From the NCBI RefSeq assembly GCF_902381825.1, contig NZ_LR698973.1:2979118-3015398 (forward strand): a DNA stretch of 36,281 bases, in the 5' to 3' direction. Below the pieces are notes generated by a model that searched no databases, was not told the origin of the DNA, and was given only the letters and a program-made list of their open reading frames with translations. Origin of the DNA: Pseudocoprococcus catus (GTDB lineage Bacteria > Bacillota > Clostridia > Lachnospirales > Lachnospiraceae). The position numbers and the translations under genes were made by a program. Positions 15,998 through 23,463 of this stretch are shown one piece after another; within the stretch, counting starts at the first letter, position 1; each line of letters opens with the position of its first letter.

Positions 15998-16531
15998 ATG
16001 AAAGAAAGCGAATTGATACGAAAACTGCATAATGGAGATAAAGAAGCAGCTGGCCTGATTATTGAGAGATATTATGCAGATATTTATCGTTTTTGTCTTT
16101 ATATGGTTCAATCTGAAGAGGATGCTTATGATATTACGCAGGAAAGTTTTTTAAAATTTATTAAATATGGAACTTCTTATCATCATCAAAACCTCAAAGG
16201 ATATCTTTTGATGATTGCAAGAAACCTCTGTTTTGATTATTTTCGGGATAAGAAAGGCACAGAAACCCCGGTTGAATGGGAAGAACTTGATAAGATACCG
16301 AAACCAGGAAATCAGATAAAGGAAACAGAAGATATCATTTATTTGCAGAATCTGTTAAAGGCGCTTTCGCCGGATATCAGGGAAGTAGTTGTTCTGCGGA
16401 TGTATGAAGAAATGAAGTTTAAAGATATTGCCGGTATGATGGGATGTAGTGTGTCCACGGCAAAGTCGCGGTTTCGATTAGGTATCAGTCAGTTGAAAAG
16501 GATGATGGAGGAGGATGAAGATGAGCGATAG
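15998..16531 (+). CDS. RNA polymerase sigma factor, ECF type
   Basis: A 177-residue group IV sigma factor with only regions 2 and 4. Region 2 spans about residues 22-90 (DIYRFCLYMVQSEEDAYDITQESFLKFI, then LLMIARNLCFDYFR). Region 4 spans about 115-165 with LSPDIREVVVLRMYEEMKFKDIAGMMGCSVSTAKSR, an obvious helix-turn-helix for -35 recognition. It directs RNA polymerase to a small regulon, probably including its own operon. AGGAG precedes the ATG. The next gene overlaps it by 11 nt, the usual layout for a sigma factor and its membrane anti-sigma factor. The inducing signal is unknown; the downstream ABC genes suggest an envelope or antimicrobial-peptide stress. Confidence 0.92.
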   Translation: MKESELIRKLHNGDKEAAGLIIERYYADIYRFCLYMVQSEEDAYDITQESFLKFIKYGTSYHHQNLKGYLLMIARNLCFDYFRDKKGTETPVEWEELDKIPKPGNQIKETEDIIYLQNLLKALSPDIREVVVLRMYEEMKFKDIAGMMGCSVSTAKSRFRLGISQLKRMMEEDEDER

Positions 16532-17390
16532 TGAAATAAAGAATCTTTTTAAAAGAGCAGATGCGCAGGTACATATTGATGAAAAAAGGAAGCAAATGGC
16601 TTATCAGATAGTGCTGATGGAAATTGAGAATCAGGGAATAGAGAAGCAGAGAATTGAGTCGGGGAGAATCGAGAAGCAGGAAATCAGGCAGCAAGAAATT
16701 GATATAAGGGGAGTCGAGAGTAGAAATACTGAAAAACAGGAACAGTTGAGGATGTCCGTTAAAAATATTCTGCTTCAGCAATTTCAGTATATGGATAAAC
16801 TGTTTTTCTATATTTATGGCGGCCTTATCTGTCTGGGCATTATTTTTATTGCGGTGTTGCAATATACCGGAGTGAGTCAGAATGAAATTATCACCGTGTG
16901 TATGGCGGGAGCAGGAATTTTAAGCATCACATCCATTGGTGTGATTGATAAGATGTTTTTTGGAAAAATGGCAGAGTTGGGAGCAAGCTGTTATTTTAAT
17001 ACAAAGCAATGTGTGGCTGCATGGATGGTAATATCCGGGATGGTCAATGTTGTGGTGCTGTTTTTGCTGGCAGGTTATTTGAATGGCTTCTGGCGTGTTG
17101 GATTATTGCAGGTGGGGCTTTATATTCTGACACCTTATCTGTTGTCGGGGATGATTGCCCTGGATATTTTGTCAATGGAGACAGGAAAAAAGCATTCATT
17201 TCTATTTGTCATCAGTGGCTTTTTGATGTCCATTGGCTATGGTGTCATCGGGGCTATTCCGGGCATTATGTTTACGGCAGCTAACCGGATATGGACAGCA
17301 GTCTTTATACTGTCATTACTTTTATTTGTCATTCAGATAAAAAGGCTATTTAATAGAATGGAAAAAGGTGATGTGTTATGCATGAATTAA
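16521..17390 (+). CDS. Putative membrane anti-sigma factor with pentapeptide repeat linker
   Basis: Not a family I can name. The 289-residue product has a charged cytosolic N-terminus of about 90 residues, then six or so hydrophobic helices (roughly 95-115, 122-142, 157-180, 187-207, 225-245 and 248-270). The N-terminal 34 residues are amphipathic and could bind a sigma factor. Residues 35-74 consist of eight consecutive pentapeptides. The start at 16521 has GGAGGAGG 6 nt upstream; an ATG at 16515 is too close. It overlaps the sigma gene by 11 nt and the ABC ATPase gene by 13 nt. By position it is most likely the anti-sigma factor or a sensor feeding the ABC transporter. No zinc-binding anti-sigma motif is visible. 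Confidence 0.7.
   Translation: MSDSEIKNLFKRADAQVHIDEKRKQMAYQIVLMEIENQGIEKQRIESGRIEKQEIRQQEIDIRGVESRNTEKQEQLRMSVKNILLQQFQYMDKLFFYIYGGLICLGIIFIAVLQYTGVSQNEIITVCMAGAGILSITSIGVIDKMFFGKMAELGASCYFNTKQCVAAWMVISGMVNVVVLFLLAGYLNGFWRVGLLQVGLYILTPYLLSGMIALDILSMETGKKHSFLFVISGFLMSIGYGVIGAIPGIMFTAANRIWTAVFILSLLLFVIQIKRLFNRMEKGDVLCMN
16623..16742 (+). repeat. Eight degenerate 15-bp units encoding tandem pentapeptides
   Basis: Residues 35-74 of the putative anti-sigma factor divide without gaps into eight five-residue units of pattern [I/V/T]-[E/R/D]-x-x-x; the first three are IENQG, IEKQR and IESGR. The DNA repeats at 15-bp period with drift at third and many other positions. Unit number could vary between strains by slippage. 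Confidence 0.75.
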
Positions 17391-18253
17391 AATTGATGGA
17401 TGTTTGGAAAAGATACAAAGATAAAGATGCCGTCCGTGAAGTGGATTATACATTTACAAATGGGGTATATGGTCTGCTGGGAGAAAATGGGGCAGGAAAG
17501 ACAACATTGATGCGGTTGATTTGTGGTGTTATGCAGCCAACGGAGGGAAAGATTTGCTGTGATAATCTTGAGATTTCCGGTATGGGAGCAGAATATCGAA
17601 AACTCCTGGGCTATTTGCCGCAGGATTTTGGATTTTATCCTGATTTTACTGCGGAGCGTTTTCTCAGGTATATGGCGGCTTTAAAAGCATTGCCAAAAGA
17701 TGATGCAGAAAAGCGGATTGAAGAACTTCTGACTATGGTAGAATTGAAAAATGTGCGCAGGAAAAAGCTGAAAACTTTTTCAGGAGGGATGCTTCGAAGA
17801 ATTGGCATTGCCCAGACACTTTTAAACAATCCGGAAATTCTGGTTTTGGATGAGCCTACAGCAGGGCTTGACCCGAAGGAGAGAGTGCGTTTTCGCAATA
17901 TCATCAGTTCCTTAGGCAAAGACAGAATTGTTTTGCTGTCTACTCATATTGTGTCGGATATAGAGTATATTGCAGACCGCATTTTAATCATGAAAAACGG
18001 AGAACTCATTCAGGAAGGAACAGAGGCGGAGCTAACAGAGAAAGTGAAAGGCCACGTTTGGAAATGCATTGTTTCGGAAAAAGAAGCCGAGTGCCTTGGG
18101 CAGCGTTTTATTGTCAGCAATATGAGAAGCAATGGTAAAAATGTCGAATTAAGAGTGATTTCAGAAAAACAGCCCATGCGGGAGGCAGAACTTTTGGATG
18201 GGACTCTTGAAGATGCCTATCTTTATGAAACACAGTCAGCGGAGGAAGCGTAA
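17378..18253 (+). CDS. ABC transporter ATP-binding protein
   Basis: A 291-residue ABC ATPase of the ABC-2 exporter class. Walker A GENGAGKTT is at residues 35-43. The Q-loop lies in LGYLPQDFGFYPD (about 78-89). The signature is FSGGM (134-138), Walker B ILVLDEP (154-160) has catalytic Glu159, and the switch His190 lies in LLSTHIV. After the roughly 215-residue core, a 75-residue C-terminal domain of unknown role follows, as in BcrA/YxlF-like proteins. It overlaps the upstream membrane gene by 13 nt and is 1 nt from the permease gene. The substrate is unknown; export of, or resistance to, a peptide or lipid-active compound is an inference from context. Confidence 0.92.
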   Translation: MHELKLMDVWKRYKDKDAVREVDYTFTNGVYGLLGENGAGKTTLMRLICGVMQPTEGKICCDNLEISGMGAEYRKLLGYLPQDFGFYPDFTAERFLRYMAALKALPKDDAEKRIEELLTMVELKNVRRKKLKTFSGGMLRRIGIAQTLLNNPEILVLDEPTAGLDPKERVRFRNIISSLGKDRIVLLSTHIVSDIEYIADRILIMKNGELIQEGTEAELTEKVKGHVWKCIVSEKEAECLGQRFIVSNMRSNGKNVELRVISEKQPMREAELLDGTLEDAYLYETQSAEEA

Positions 18254-18254
18254 A

Positions 18255-19331
18255 ATGCGGCTTTATAGAATGGAATTGCACAAACTCTATCACAACAAAA
18301 TATTTAGAATCGGACTATTTGCCGCTACCGCATTGTTGTTGGCTTATTTTTGGTTTGCAGAAGTAGGCGGGGAAATAGCTGCAGTGGATGGAAGCGTTTA
18401 TTCCGGTTATGAAGCTGTGAAGATGAACAAGAAAATCACAAAAGAATTTGAAGGCGAGCTGACAGATGAAAAGGTCCATCAAATTGTTGAAAAATATGGT
18501 CTGCCATCCAAGCTGGAAGAAAATATGCCGGGATGGAGAGATGGGAACTTTTTAAATGATTTTGTGACACGATATTTTACCAATGGGGCATGGGAAAACG
18601 ACATTGTTCCAACAGAAAGATATATGATTGCGGAAACAGAACTGGGGGAAACCTGTGAAAAACTGGGGATAGCACCTTATCTGACTTACACAACAGGCTG
18701 GAAAATATTTGTTGAAATGCTGCAGTTTGGTCTGATATTGGGAAGTATACTGGTTATTTGCAGTGTGTCAACTATTTTTGCAGAGGAGAGCCAGACGAAA
18801 ATGCTGCCGCTGATTTTCAGCACAGAAGAAGGAAGAAGAAAGGACGTCATGGCAAAAATAGCCGCTGCTTTGACATTTACAATTTCTGTCTTTCTGTGGT
18901 TTGCGGTGATAAACCTGGTCTTATGTCAGGTTGTGTATGGGTTAAATGGATTCAATAACATCGCAGGACTTGTACTGTCTGAAAGCATCAGGCATCAGTC
19001 AGTGATGTTTTCAAAATATCTGGCAGTCTTACTCATGCTTGCCTTAGAAGCCTTTTTATCATTGTGTGCTATTACCTTGTGTGTATCTGCCCATCAGAAT
19101 AGTTCATTTGGAGCCGTCATCATCTCTGCAGCATGCTGGGGACTGCCGGTGATAGTAAGAATATTTTTCGGCGGCTTTATGGCCCTCATCGTCGATGCCA
19201 TGCCGGTATTCCTGATCATGACAAACATGGTCAAAGACATCTATAACATCTGGCAGCTTGTATTTACCATCAACATCATTTTCGCCGCTGCATGCCTGGC
19301 AGAAGGAACCATTGCTTATAAAAACAGGTAA
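18255..19331 (+). CDS. ABC-2 type permease
   Basis: A 358-residue membrane subunit partnering the preceding ATPase. A basic start (MRLYRMELHKLYHNKIFRIG) leads into TM1 (about 18-33). A large, probably extracytoplasmic, soluble segment of about 120 residues with many acidic and aromatic residues follows. Five more helices lie at about 158-178, 203-227, 245-270, 278-300 and 330-350, including FAEESQTKMLPLIFST between TM2 and TM3, typical of ABC-2 permeases. The chosen ATG has GGAGG 9 nt upstream inside the ATPase gene end. It is the last gene of the sigma operon before the long hairpin at 19402-19473. Confidence 0.85.
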   Translation: MRLYRMELHKLYHNKIFRIGLFAATALLLAYFWFAEVGGEIAAVDGSVYSGYEAVKMNKKITKEFEGELTDEKVHQIVEKYGLPSKLEENMPGWRDGNFLNDFVTRYFTNGAWENDIVPTERYMIAETELGETCEKLGIAPYLTYTTGWKIFVEMLQFGLILGSILVICSVSTIFAEESQTKMLPLIFSTEEGRRKDVMAKIAAALTFTISVFLWFAVINLVLCQVVYGLNGFNNIAGLVLSESIRHQSVMFSKYLAVLLMLALEAFLSLCAITLCVSAHQNSSFGAVIISAACWGLPVIVRIFFGGFMALIVDAMPVFLIMTNMVKDIYNIWQLVFTINIIFAAACLAEGTIAYKNR

Positions 19332-19401
19332 ATAGCTTAAAGCAATTAGTTTAAAGCCAAAATCGAATCATAAAAACAGTTCATCTAATTTTAAAATATC
19401 C

Positions 19402-19473
19402 CCTAAGAAAGAAACCTCCGCTAAAACGTTTCGTGCGGGTGTGCGTTGTTTTAGCGGAGTTTTCCTTCTTAGG
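19402..19473 (+). terminator. 26-bp imperfect stem-loop: terminator that reaches into the next ribosome site
   Basis: The arms 19402-19427 and 19448-19473 are complementary at 24 of 26 positions (mismatches 19410/19465 and 19415/19460) around a 20-base loop. The inner 12 bp (CTCCGCTAAAAC) followed by TTTTCCTTCTT act as an intrinsic terminator for the ABC operon. The outer pairs extend into AGG at 19471-19473, half of the AGGAGG ribosome site of the next gene. It may therefore also mask translation start in read-through RNA. Confidence 0.75.
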
Positions 19474-19484
19474 AGGAAATCGAG

Positions 19485-19947
19485 ATGGATAAAAAATATT
19501 TACCAAGTGTGGTCATTCTTTATTTGAACTATTTTATTCATGGTATCGGCTGTTCACTGTTAAGCCAGCAGGTTGTCAAAGAAATGCTGGCTGCCCAGTG
19601 GGGCGTTGGTGATGTCATGACAGTTACAGCTGTTGCGGCAGCATTGGGGCTTGGACGACTGGTTTCTCTTCCTTTTGCAGGGCCTTTGTCCGATAAGCTG
19701 GGAAGAAGAATTTCAGTGTTGATTGGTGCGGCATCCTATGTTATCTTTTTTATAGGCATCGCATTTTCGCCGAATATTCAGGTGGCCTATGTGGCAGCAG
19801 GTACTTCCTTATCCTATGTAGCACTGCCGGTAGCCGGTGGCATTGCCATCGGTATTCTTGGTGTACTGGCTATCTTTGCACCGATGCCTGCTGGCAGTTT
19901 TTGTCAATGTGAGATACGGAAGTCTTTTAGCGAAGACAGAACAATAA
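19485..19947 (+). pseudogene. MFS transporter, internally deleted and frameshifted
   Basis: The reading frame begins as a normal major facilitator: TM1 (YLPSVVILYLNYFIHGIG), then RLVSLPFAGPLSDKLGRR, the loop 2-3 motif, and TM3. After IQVAYVAAG, about 100 residues in, it jumps straight to a segment resembling the last helices (SYVALPVAGGIAIGILGVLA). A full MFS protein has about 400 residues and twelve helices, so some 220-240 residues are missing. After the APM codons at about 19880-19888 the frame is wrong: the +1 frame reads CLLAVFVNVRYGSLLAKTEQ and stops at 19947, 19 nt before aroD, which looks like the ancestral C-terminus. The unshifted frame runs on to 19970 and overlaps aroD. AGGAGG precedes the ATG. 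The lost carrier may have moved a shikimate-pathway compound, but that rests only on the neighbour. Confidence 0.8.
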
Positions 19948-19966
19948 AAAAGAGGAGTCTGAGAGT

Positions 19967-20728
19967 ATGAAAGCAGTAGAAGTTAGAAATATTAAAATCG
20001 GCGATGGTATTCCGAAAATCTGTGTGCCAATCGTCGGTATAACAAAAGAAGACATTATCAATGAAGCTAAAACATTTGACAATATCCCGGTAGATGTTGT
20101 TGAGTGGCGTGTAGACTGGTTTGAAAGTGTTTTCGATATTGAGAAGGTGAAGGATGTGCTGGAAGACCTTCGCCAGGTTTTAAAAGATACACCGATTCTT
20201 TTTACTTTCCGTACATCCAAAGAGGGCGGCGAGAAAGCTATTGAAGCAGCAGATTATGCAAAACTGAACAAGGAAATCGCAGCGACAGGCAATGTGGACC
20301 TGGTGGATGTGGAAGCCTTTACAGGGGATGAAGTGGTGAAAGAGATTATTGAAGCAGCCCATGCCTGCGGCGTCAAAGTTGTTGCTTCCAACCATGATTT
20401 TGACAAGACACCGGATAAGGAGGATATCGTCGGCCGTCTTCGTAAAATGCAGGATCTTGGCGCAGACATTCCAAAGATTGCGGTGATGCCTCAAAGCAAA
20501 CTGGATGTACTGACACTGCTTTCTGCAACAGAAGAGATGAACAGACTGTATGCGGACAGACCGATCATTACGATGTCTATGGCAGGTACAGGTGTGATCA
20601 GCCGTCTTTGCGGTGAAGTATTTGGTTCTGCACTGACATTTGGTGCAGCAGGCAAAGCCTCTGCTCCGGGACAGATGGGTGTGAACGACCTGAATACTGT
20701 ATTAAATCTGCTTCACAAGAGTCTGTAA
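19967..20728 (+). CDS. aroD: 3-dehydroquinate dehydratase, type I
   Basis: A 253-residue enzyme of the shikimate pathway that dehydrates 3-dehydroquinate through a Schiff base. The catalytic pair His143 (ASNHDF) and Lys170 (PKIAVMP) falls at the same numbers as in the well-studied enteric enzymes. Glu46 and Arg48 (VVEWRVDW), Arg82 (FTFRTSKEGG) and the C-terminal SAPGQM substrate loop are intact. GAGGAG lies about 10 nt upstream. It sits between two decayed membrane-protein segments. Type I aroD beside an MFS gene often points to quinate/shikimate use, but either biosynthetic or catabolic duty is possible. Confidence 0.95.
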   Translation: MKAVEVRNIKIGDGIPKICVPIVGITKEDIINEAKTFDNIPVDVVEWRVDWFESVFDIEKVKDVLEDLRQVLKDTPILFTFRTSKEGGEKAIEAADYAKLNKEIAATGNVDLVDVEAFTGDEVVKEIIEAAHACGVKVVASNHDFDKTPDKEDIVGRLRKMQDLGADIPKIAVMPQSKLDVLTLLSATEEMNRLYADRPIITMSMAGTGVISRLCGEVFGSALTFGAAGKASAPGQMGVNDLNTVLNLLHKSL

Positions 20729-20890
20729 GTCTGCTTCACAGCGAATCAACAGGCTGTATTCATCATATTTGTGGTATGTCTGGTAATCGCAATACCGGTA
20801 TCTATTGCATTAGGTATTGCATCTGTTCTTCCGGGTGCTTTTGATCCGTCCTTTACAGCCTCCGGACAGTTTGAATTCTTCTGTAAAATT
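20729..20890 (+). pseudogene. Hydrophobic membrane-protein fragment after aroD
   Basis: In the same frame as aroD and directly after its TAA, the DNA reads VCFTANQQAVFIIFVVCLVIA and continues as a helix-like hydrophobic segment, then a proline/glycine-rich end, before running into the marR promoter. There is no convincing start codon or ribosome site. I read it as a leftover terminal helix of a deleted transporter gene. An 11-bp direct repeat, TCTGCTTCACA at 20707-20717 and 20730-20740, straddles the aroD stop and may mark the junction. The family is not recognised. Confidence 0.4.
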
Positions 20891-20905
20891 CATCCGACAA
20901 AAGGT

Positions 20906-20985
20906 TTGAAAAAAACACCGGAAACGGTGTATAATATAATAGATTATAAATGCTCACCGCCTTTTTATGCAGATCAGACGGTGAG
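20906..20985 (+). promoter_or_regulatory. marR promoter with palindrome in spacer and leader hairpin
   Basis: TTGAAA (20906-20911), 18-bp spacer, TATAAT (20930-20935). The spacer holds a perfect palindrome, ACACCG-GAAA-CGGTGT (20915-20930), ending on the -10. Downstream of the start site CTCACCG (20953-20959) pairs with CGGTGAG (20979-20985). The two elements share the CACCG/CGGTG half-site. Autoregulation by the MarR protein is a reasonable inference. Confidence 0.65.
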
Positions 20986-21026
20986 TGTATTTTAAATCAG
21001 TGAAAATCAGACAGAGGGGAAGTATT

Positions 21027-21473
21027 ATGGAAGAACAGTTAAACATGATGCGCCGCGGCAGACAGTTCAAACAGCTAATGAACAAGAAGATGGACGGCGT
21101 CATTCGGGAATATGATGTGAAGCGGGTAGAAATCGAGATTCTGCGTTTTCTGGCTATGTCCGGTGAGCGGAATACGGCAGCAGATATTCATCGTTATCTT
21201 GATTTGAATAAAGGGCAGATTTCAAAGACCCTGGAACATCTGTGTACCATGCATTATCTGGAGAGCATGCCAGATAAGAAGGACAGGCGTTATATGCATT
21301 ATATATTGTCAGAGGAGGCAAAAGAGCTGGTGAGGCGCATCAATGCTATATGGGATGATATGCATCAGCAGATCATGTCCGGTATTCAGGCAGAGGATAG
21401 AGCGATTTTCAATAAAGTATTAAATCATGCAATGGCGAATATGGAGAGAATGATTGATGAGGCATCTGTATAA
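21027..21473 (+). CDS. MarR-family transcriptional regulator
   Basis: A 148-residue winged-helix dimeric regulator. The helix-turn-helix spans about residues 45-75 (NTAADIHRYLDLNKGQISKTLEHLCTMHYLES), and the wing follows with DKKDRRYMHYILSEEAKEL, the standard MarR D-x-R-D-R-like strand. Terminal helices mediate dimerisation. The start at 21027 has AGAGGGGA upstream; an in-frame start at 20985 would lie in the leader hairpin. It is directly upstream of, and in the same direction as, a two-gene ABC exporter with its own operator-bearing promoter, a layout typical of a ligand-responsive repressor of an efflux pump. The ligand is unknown. Confidence 0.9.
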   Translation: MEEQLNMMRRGRQFKQLMNKKMDGVIREYDVKRVEIEILRFLAMSGERNTAADIHRYLDLNKGQISKTLEHLCTMHYLESMPDKKDRRYMHYILSEEAKELVRRINAIWDDMHQQIMSGIQAEDRAIFNKVLNHAMANMERMIDEASV

Positions 21474-21511
21474 TCCGGAAAAGAAAAAATCTAAAAAAAA
21501 TATAAAAAGCC

Positions 21512-21539
21512 TTGACATATTCTTTATTCGTACTATAAT
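21512..21539 (+). promoter_or_regulatory. Promoter of the ABC exporter operon
   Basis: Perfect TTGACA (21512-21517) and perfect TATAAT (21534-21539) with a 16-bp spacer. Such a strong promoter fits control by a repressor. Confidence 0.85.
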
Positions 21540-21540
21540 A

Positions 21541-21575
21541 GTTTAAAAATAAACAGTTTAATATCAAACAGTTTA
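21541..21575 (+). promoter_or_regulatory. Tandem palindromic operator at the exporter transcription start
   Basis: Two 14-bp palindromes, GTTTAAAAATAAAC (21541-21554) and GTTTAATATCAAAC (21556-21569), lie one base apart. They are followed by a third half-site GTTTA (21571-21575). The half-sites recur every 15 bp. They start one base after the -10 and cover the start site, where a bound MarR dimer would block transcription. Confidence 0.7.
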
Positions 21576-21582
21576 TGGCGAT

Positions 21583-21650
21583 AAAATACTTCAGCAGCAC
21601 TGAAGTATTTTTATTCATTCAAATCTGGCACTCTGGTTGGATGAGTGCTG
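21583..21650 (+). promoter_or_regulatory. Leader attenuator of the ABC exporter operon
   Basis: AAAATACTTCA (21583-21593) pairs perfectly with TGAAGTATTTT (21601-21611) and is followed by more T, a good intrinsic terminator about 40 nt after the promoter. A second stem, GCACTC (21628-21633) with GAGTGC (21643-21648), follows. CAGCACT (21595-21601) in the first loop can instead pair with AGTGCTG (21644-21650), which would compete with both stems. Confidence 0.6.
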
Positions 21651-21705
21651 ATAATGAATACGTTTTAACAGAAATATGCAATGACATCAAAGGAGAAGTG
21701 CAGTA

Positions 21706-23463
21706 ATGATCAAATTATTAAAGAAATTGACAAAGAAAGATATGGCACTGGCTGGACTTGCCTTTCTTTTGATTCTGGCACAGGTTTATCTGAACCTGAC
21801 CATGCCGGATTATATGTCCGACATGACAGTGCTTGTTCAGACAGAGGGAAGTGCCATGGCAGATATACTTGCAGCGGGAGGCAAGATGCTGCTCTGTGCG
21901 GTGGGCTCACTTTTGACGGCAGCCTGTATTGCTGTCTGCGCGGCAAAGATTTCAGCAAATTTTTCTGCCAACCTGCGAGGACAGGTATTTAACAGAGTGC
22001 AGTCATTTTCAATGGAAGAGATCGGACGTTTTTCAACATCCAGTCTGATCACACGTTCAACCAATGATATTACCCAAGTTCAGATGGTATTGGTGCTGGG
22101 ATTGGAAGTTTTTCTGAAGGCACCAGTGACAGCTGTGTGGGCGATCTGTAAGATTGCCGGAAAGAGCTGGCAGTGGACGGCGACAACAGGCATCGCAGTT
22201 ATTATACTGCTGTGTATTGTCGGAATCTGTGTTATGGTGGCAATGCCGAAGTTCAGAAAGCTGCAGATTCTGACAGATAACATCAACCGGGTGACGCGTG
22301 AGAATCTGACAGGGCTTCGTGTTGTCCGTGCCTATAATGCGGAGGATTATCAGGAGACCAAGTTTGAAAAGGCCAATGATGAACTGAAGCGTACACAGCT
22401 TTTTGCCAACAGGACCATGACGATTCTGATGCCGGGTATCATGCTTGTCATGAATGGTCTGACACTGGCGGTTTACTGGGTAGGTGCTTATCTGATCAAT
22501 GATGCGGGTATGCAGGATAAGCTGACATTATTCTCGGATATGATTGTCTTTTCGCAGTATGCGATGCAGGTTGTGATGGCTTTCATGATGCTGGTTATGA
22601 TCTTTGTGCTGGTACCCCGTGCATCCGTTGCTGCAAAGCGTATCAATGAGGTATTGGATACAGAACCGGCCATTGAGGATGGTGCGAAGACAGAAGCCAA
22701 GGCGGGTATGACCGGTGAAGTAGAGTTTTGCCATGTCAGCTTCAAATATCCGGATGCAGAGAAGAATGTGCTGGAAGACATTACATTTACAGCCCATAAG
22801 GGAGATACGGTGGCTTTCATCGGTTCTACCGGCTGTGGTAAGAGTACGGTTATCAACCTAATTCCGAGATTTTATGATGCAACGGAAGGTGAAGTGCTGG
22901 TTGACGGCATGAATGTGAAAGAATATACCCAGGAAGCATTGAGAAACAGAATCGGTTATGTATCCCAGAAGGCGATTCTCTTCTCCGGCACGGTTGCAGG
23001 CAATGTGGCTTATGGTGAAAACGGCGGCAAGCCTGCGGACAGAGAAGACATTATCGATGCTGTCCATACAGCTCAGGCGGATGAATTTGTAGAGAAACTG
23101 CCGGATACCTATGATGGTTTTGTAGCCCAGGGCGGTTCGAATCTCTCCGGCGGTCAGAAACAGCGTCTTTCTATTGCCAGAGCTATTTGCCGTCATCCGG
23201 AGATTATGATCTTCGATGATTCCTTCTCGGCACTGGATTACAAGACCGACCGAATTTTAAGAAAGGCACTGGATGAAAAGTGCGGTGATACAACCCGATT
23301 GATCGTTGCACAGAGAATCGGCACTATCCGCGATGCAGACAAGATCATTGTTCTGGATGAAGGCAGGATCGCAGGAATGGGTACCCATGATGAACTGATG
23401 AAGAATTGTGAAGTTTATCGTCAGATTGCTTTCTCTCAGCTTTCAAAGGAGGAACTGGCATAA
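21706..23463 (+). CDS. Heterodimeric ABC exporter subunit with degenerate ATP site
   Basis: A 585-residue type IV ABC half-transporter: six transmembrane helices in the first 320 residues, then an ATPase domain. Walker A is GSTGCGKST (373-381) and the signature LSGGQ (480-484). Walker B reads IMIFDD, with Asp505 in place of the catalytic glutamate, and the switch position is Gln536 instead of histidine. This is the noncatalytic-site subunit pattern seen in BmrC/TM287-type heterodimers. AAGGAG is just before the ATG. It overlaps the partner gene by 1 nt (TAATG). It is probably a drug or lipid exporter under MarR control; the substrate cannot be told. Confidence 0.93.
   Translation: MIKLLKKLTKKDMALAGLAFLLILAQVYLNLTMPDYMSDMTVLVQTEGSAMADILAAGGKMLLCAVGSLLTAACIAVCAAKISANFSANLRGQVFNRVQSFSMEEIGRFSTSSLITRSTNDITQVQMVLVLGLEVFLKAPVTAVWAICKIAGKSWQWTATTGIAVIILLCIVGICVMVAMPKFRKLQILTDNINRVTRENLTGLRVVRAYNAEDYQETKFEKANDELKRTQLFANRTMTILMPGIMLVMNGLTLAVYWVGAYLINDAGMQDKLTLFSDMIVFSQYAMQVVMAFMMLVMIFVLVPRASVAAKRINEVLDTEPAIEDGAKTEAKAGMTGEVEFCHVSFKYPDAEKNVLEDITFTAHKGDTVAFIGSTGCGKSTVINLIPRFYDATEGEVLVDGMNVKEYTQEALRNRIGYVSQKAILFSGTVAGNVAYGENGGKPADREDIIDAVHTAQADEFVEKLPDTYDGFVAQGGSNLSGGQKQRLSIARAICRHPEIMIFDDSFSALDYKTDRILRKALDEKCGDTTRLIVAQRIGTIRDADKIIVLDEGRIAGMGTHDELMKNCEVYRQIAFSQLSKEELA

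Noticed and set aside
16623..16742. CRISPR-like or microsatellite array
   Set aside because: The 15-bp units are in frame inside a coding region, degenerate and without spacers; they are a protein repeat.
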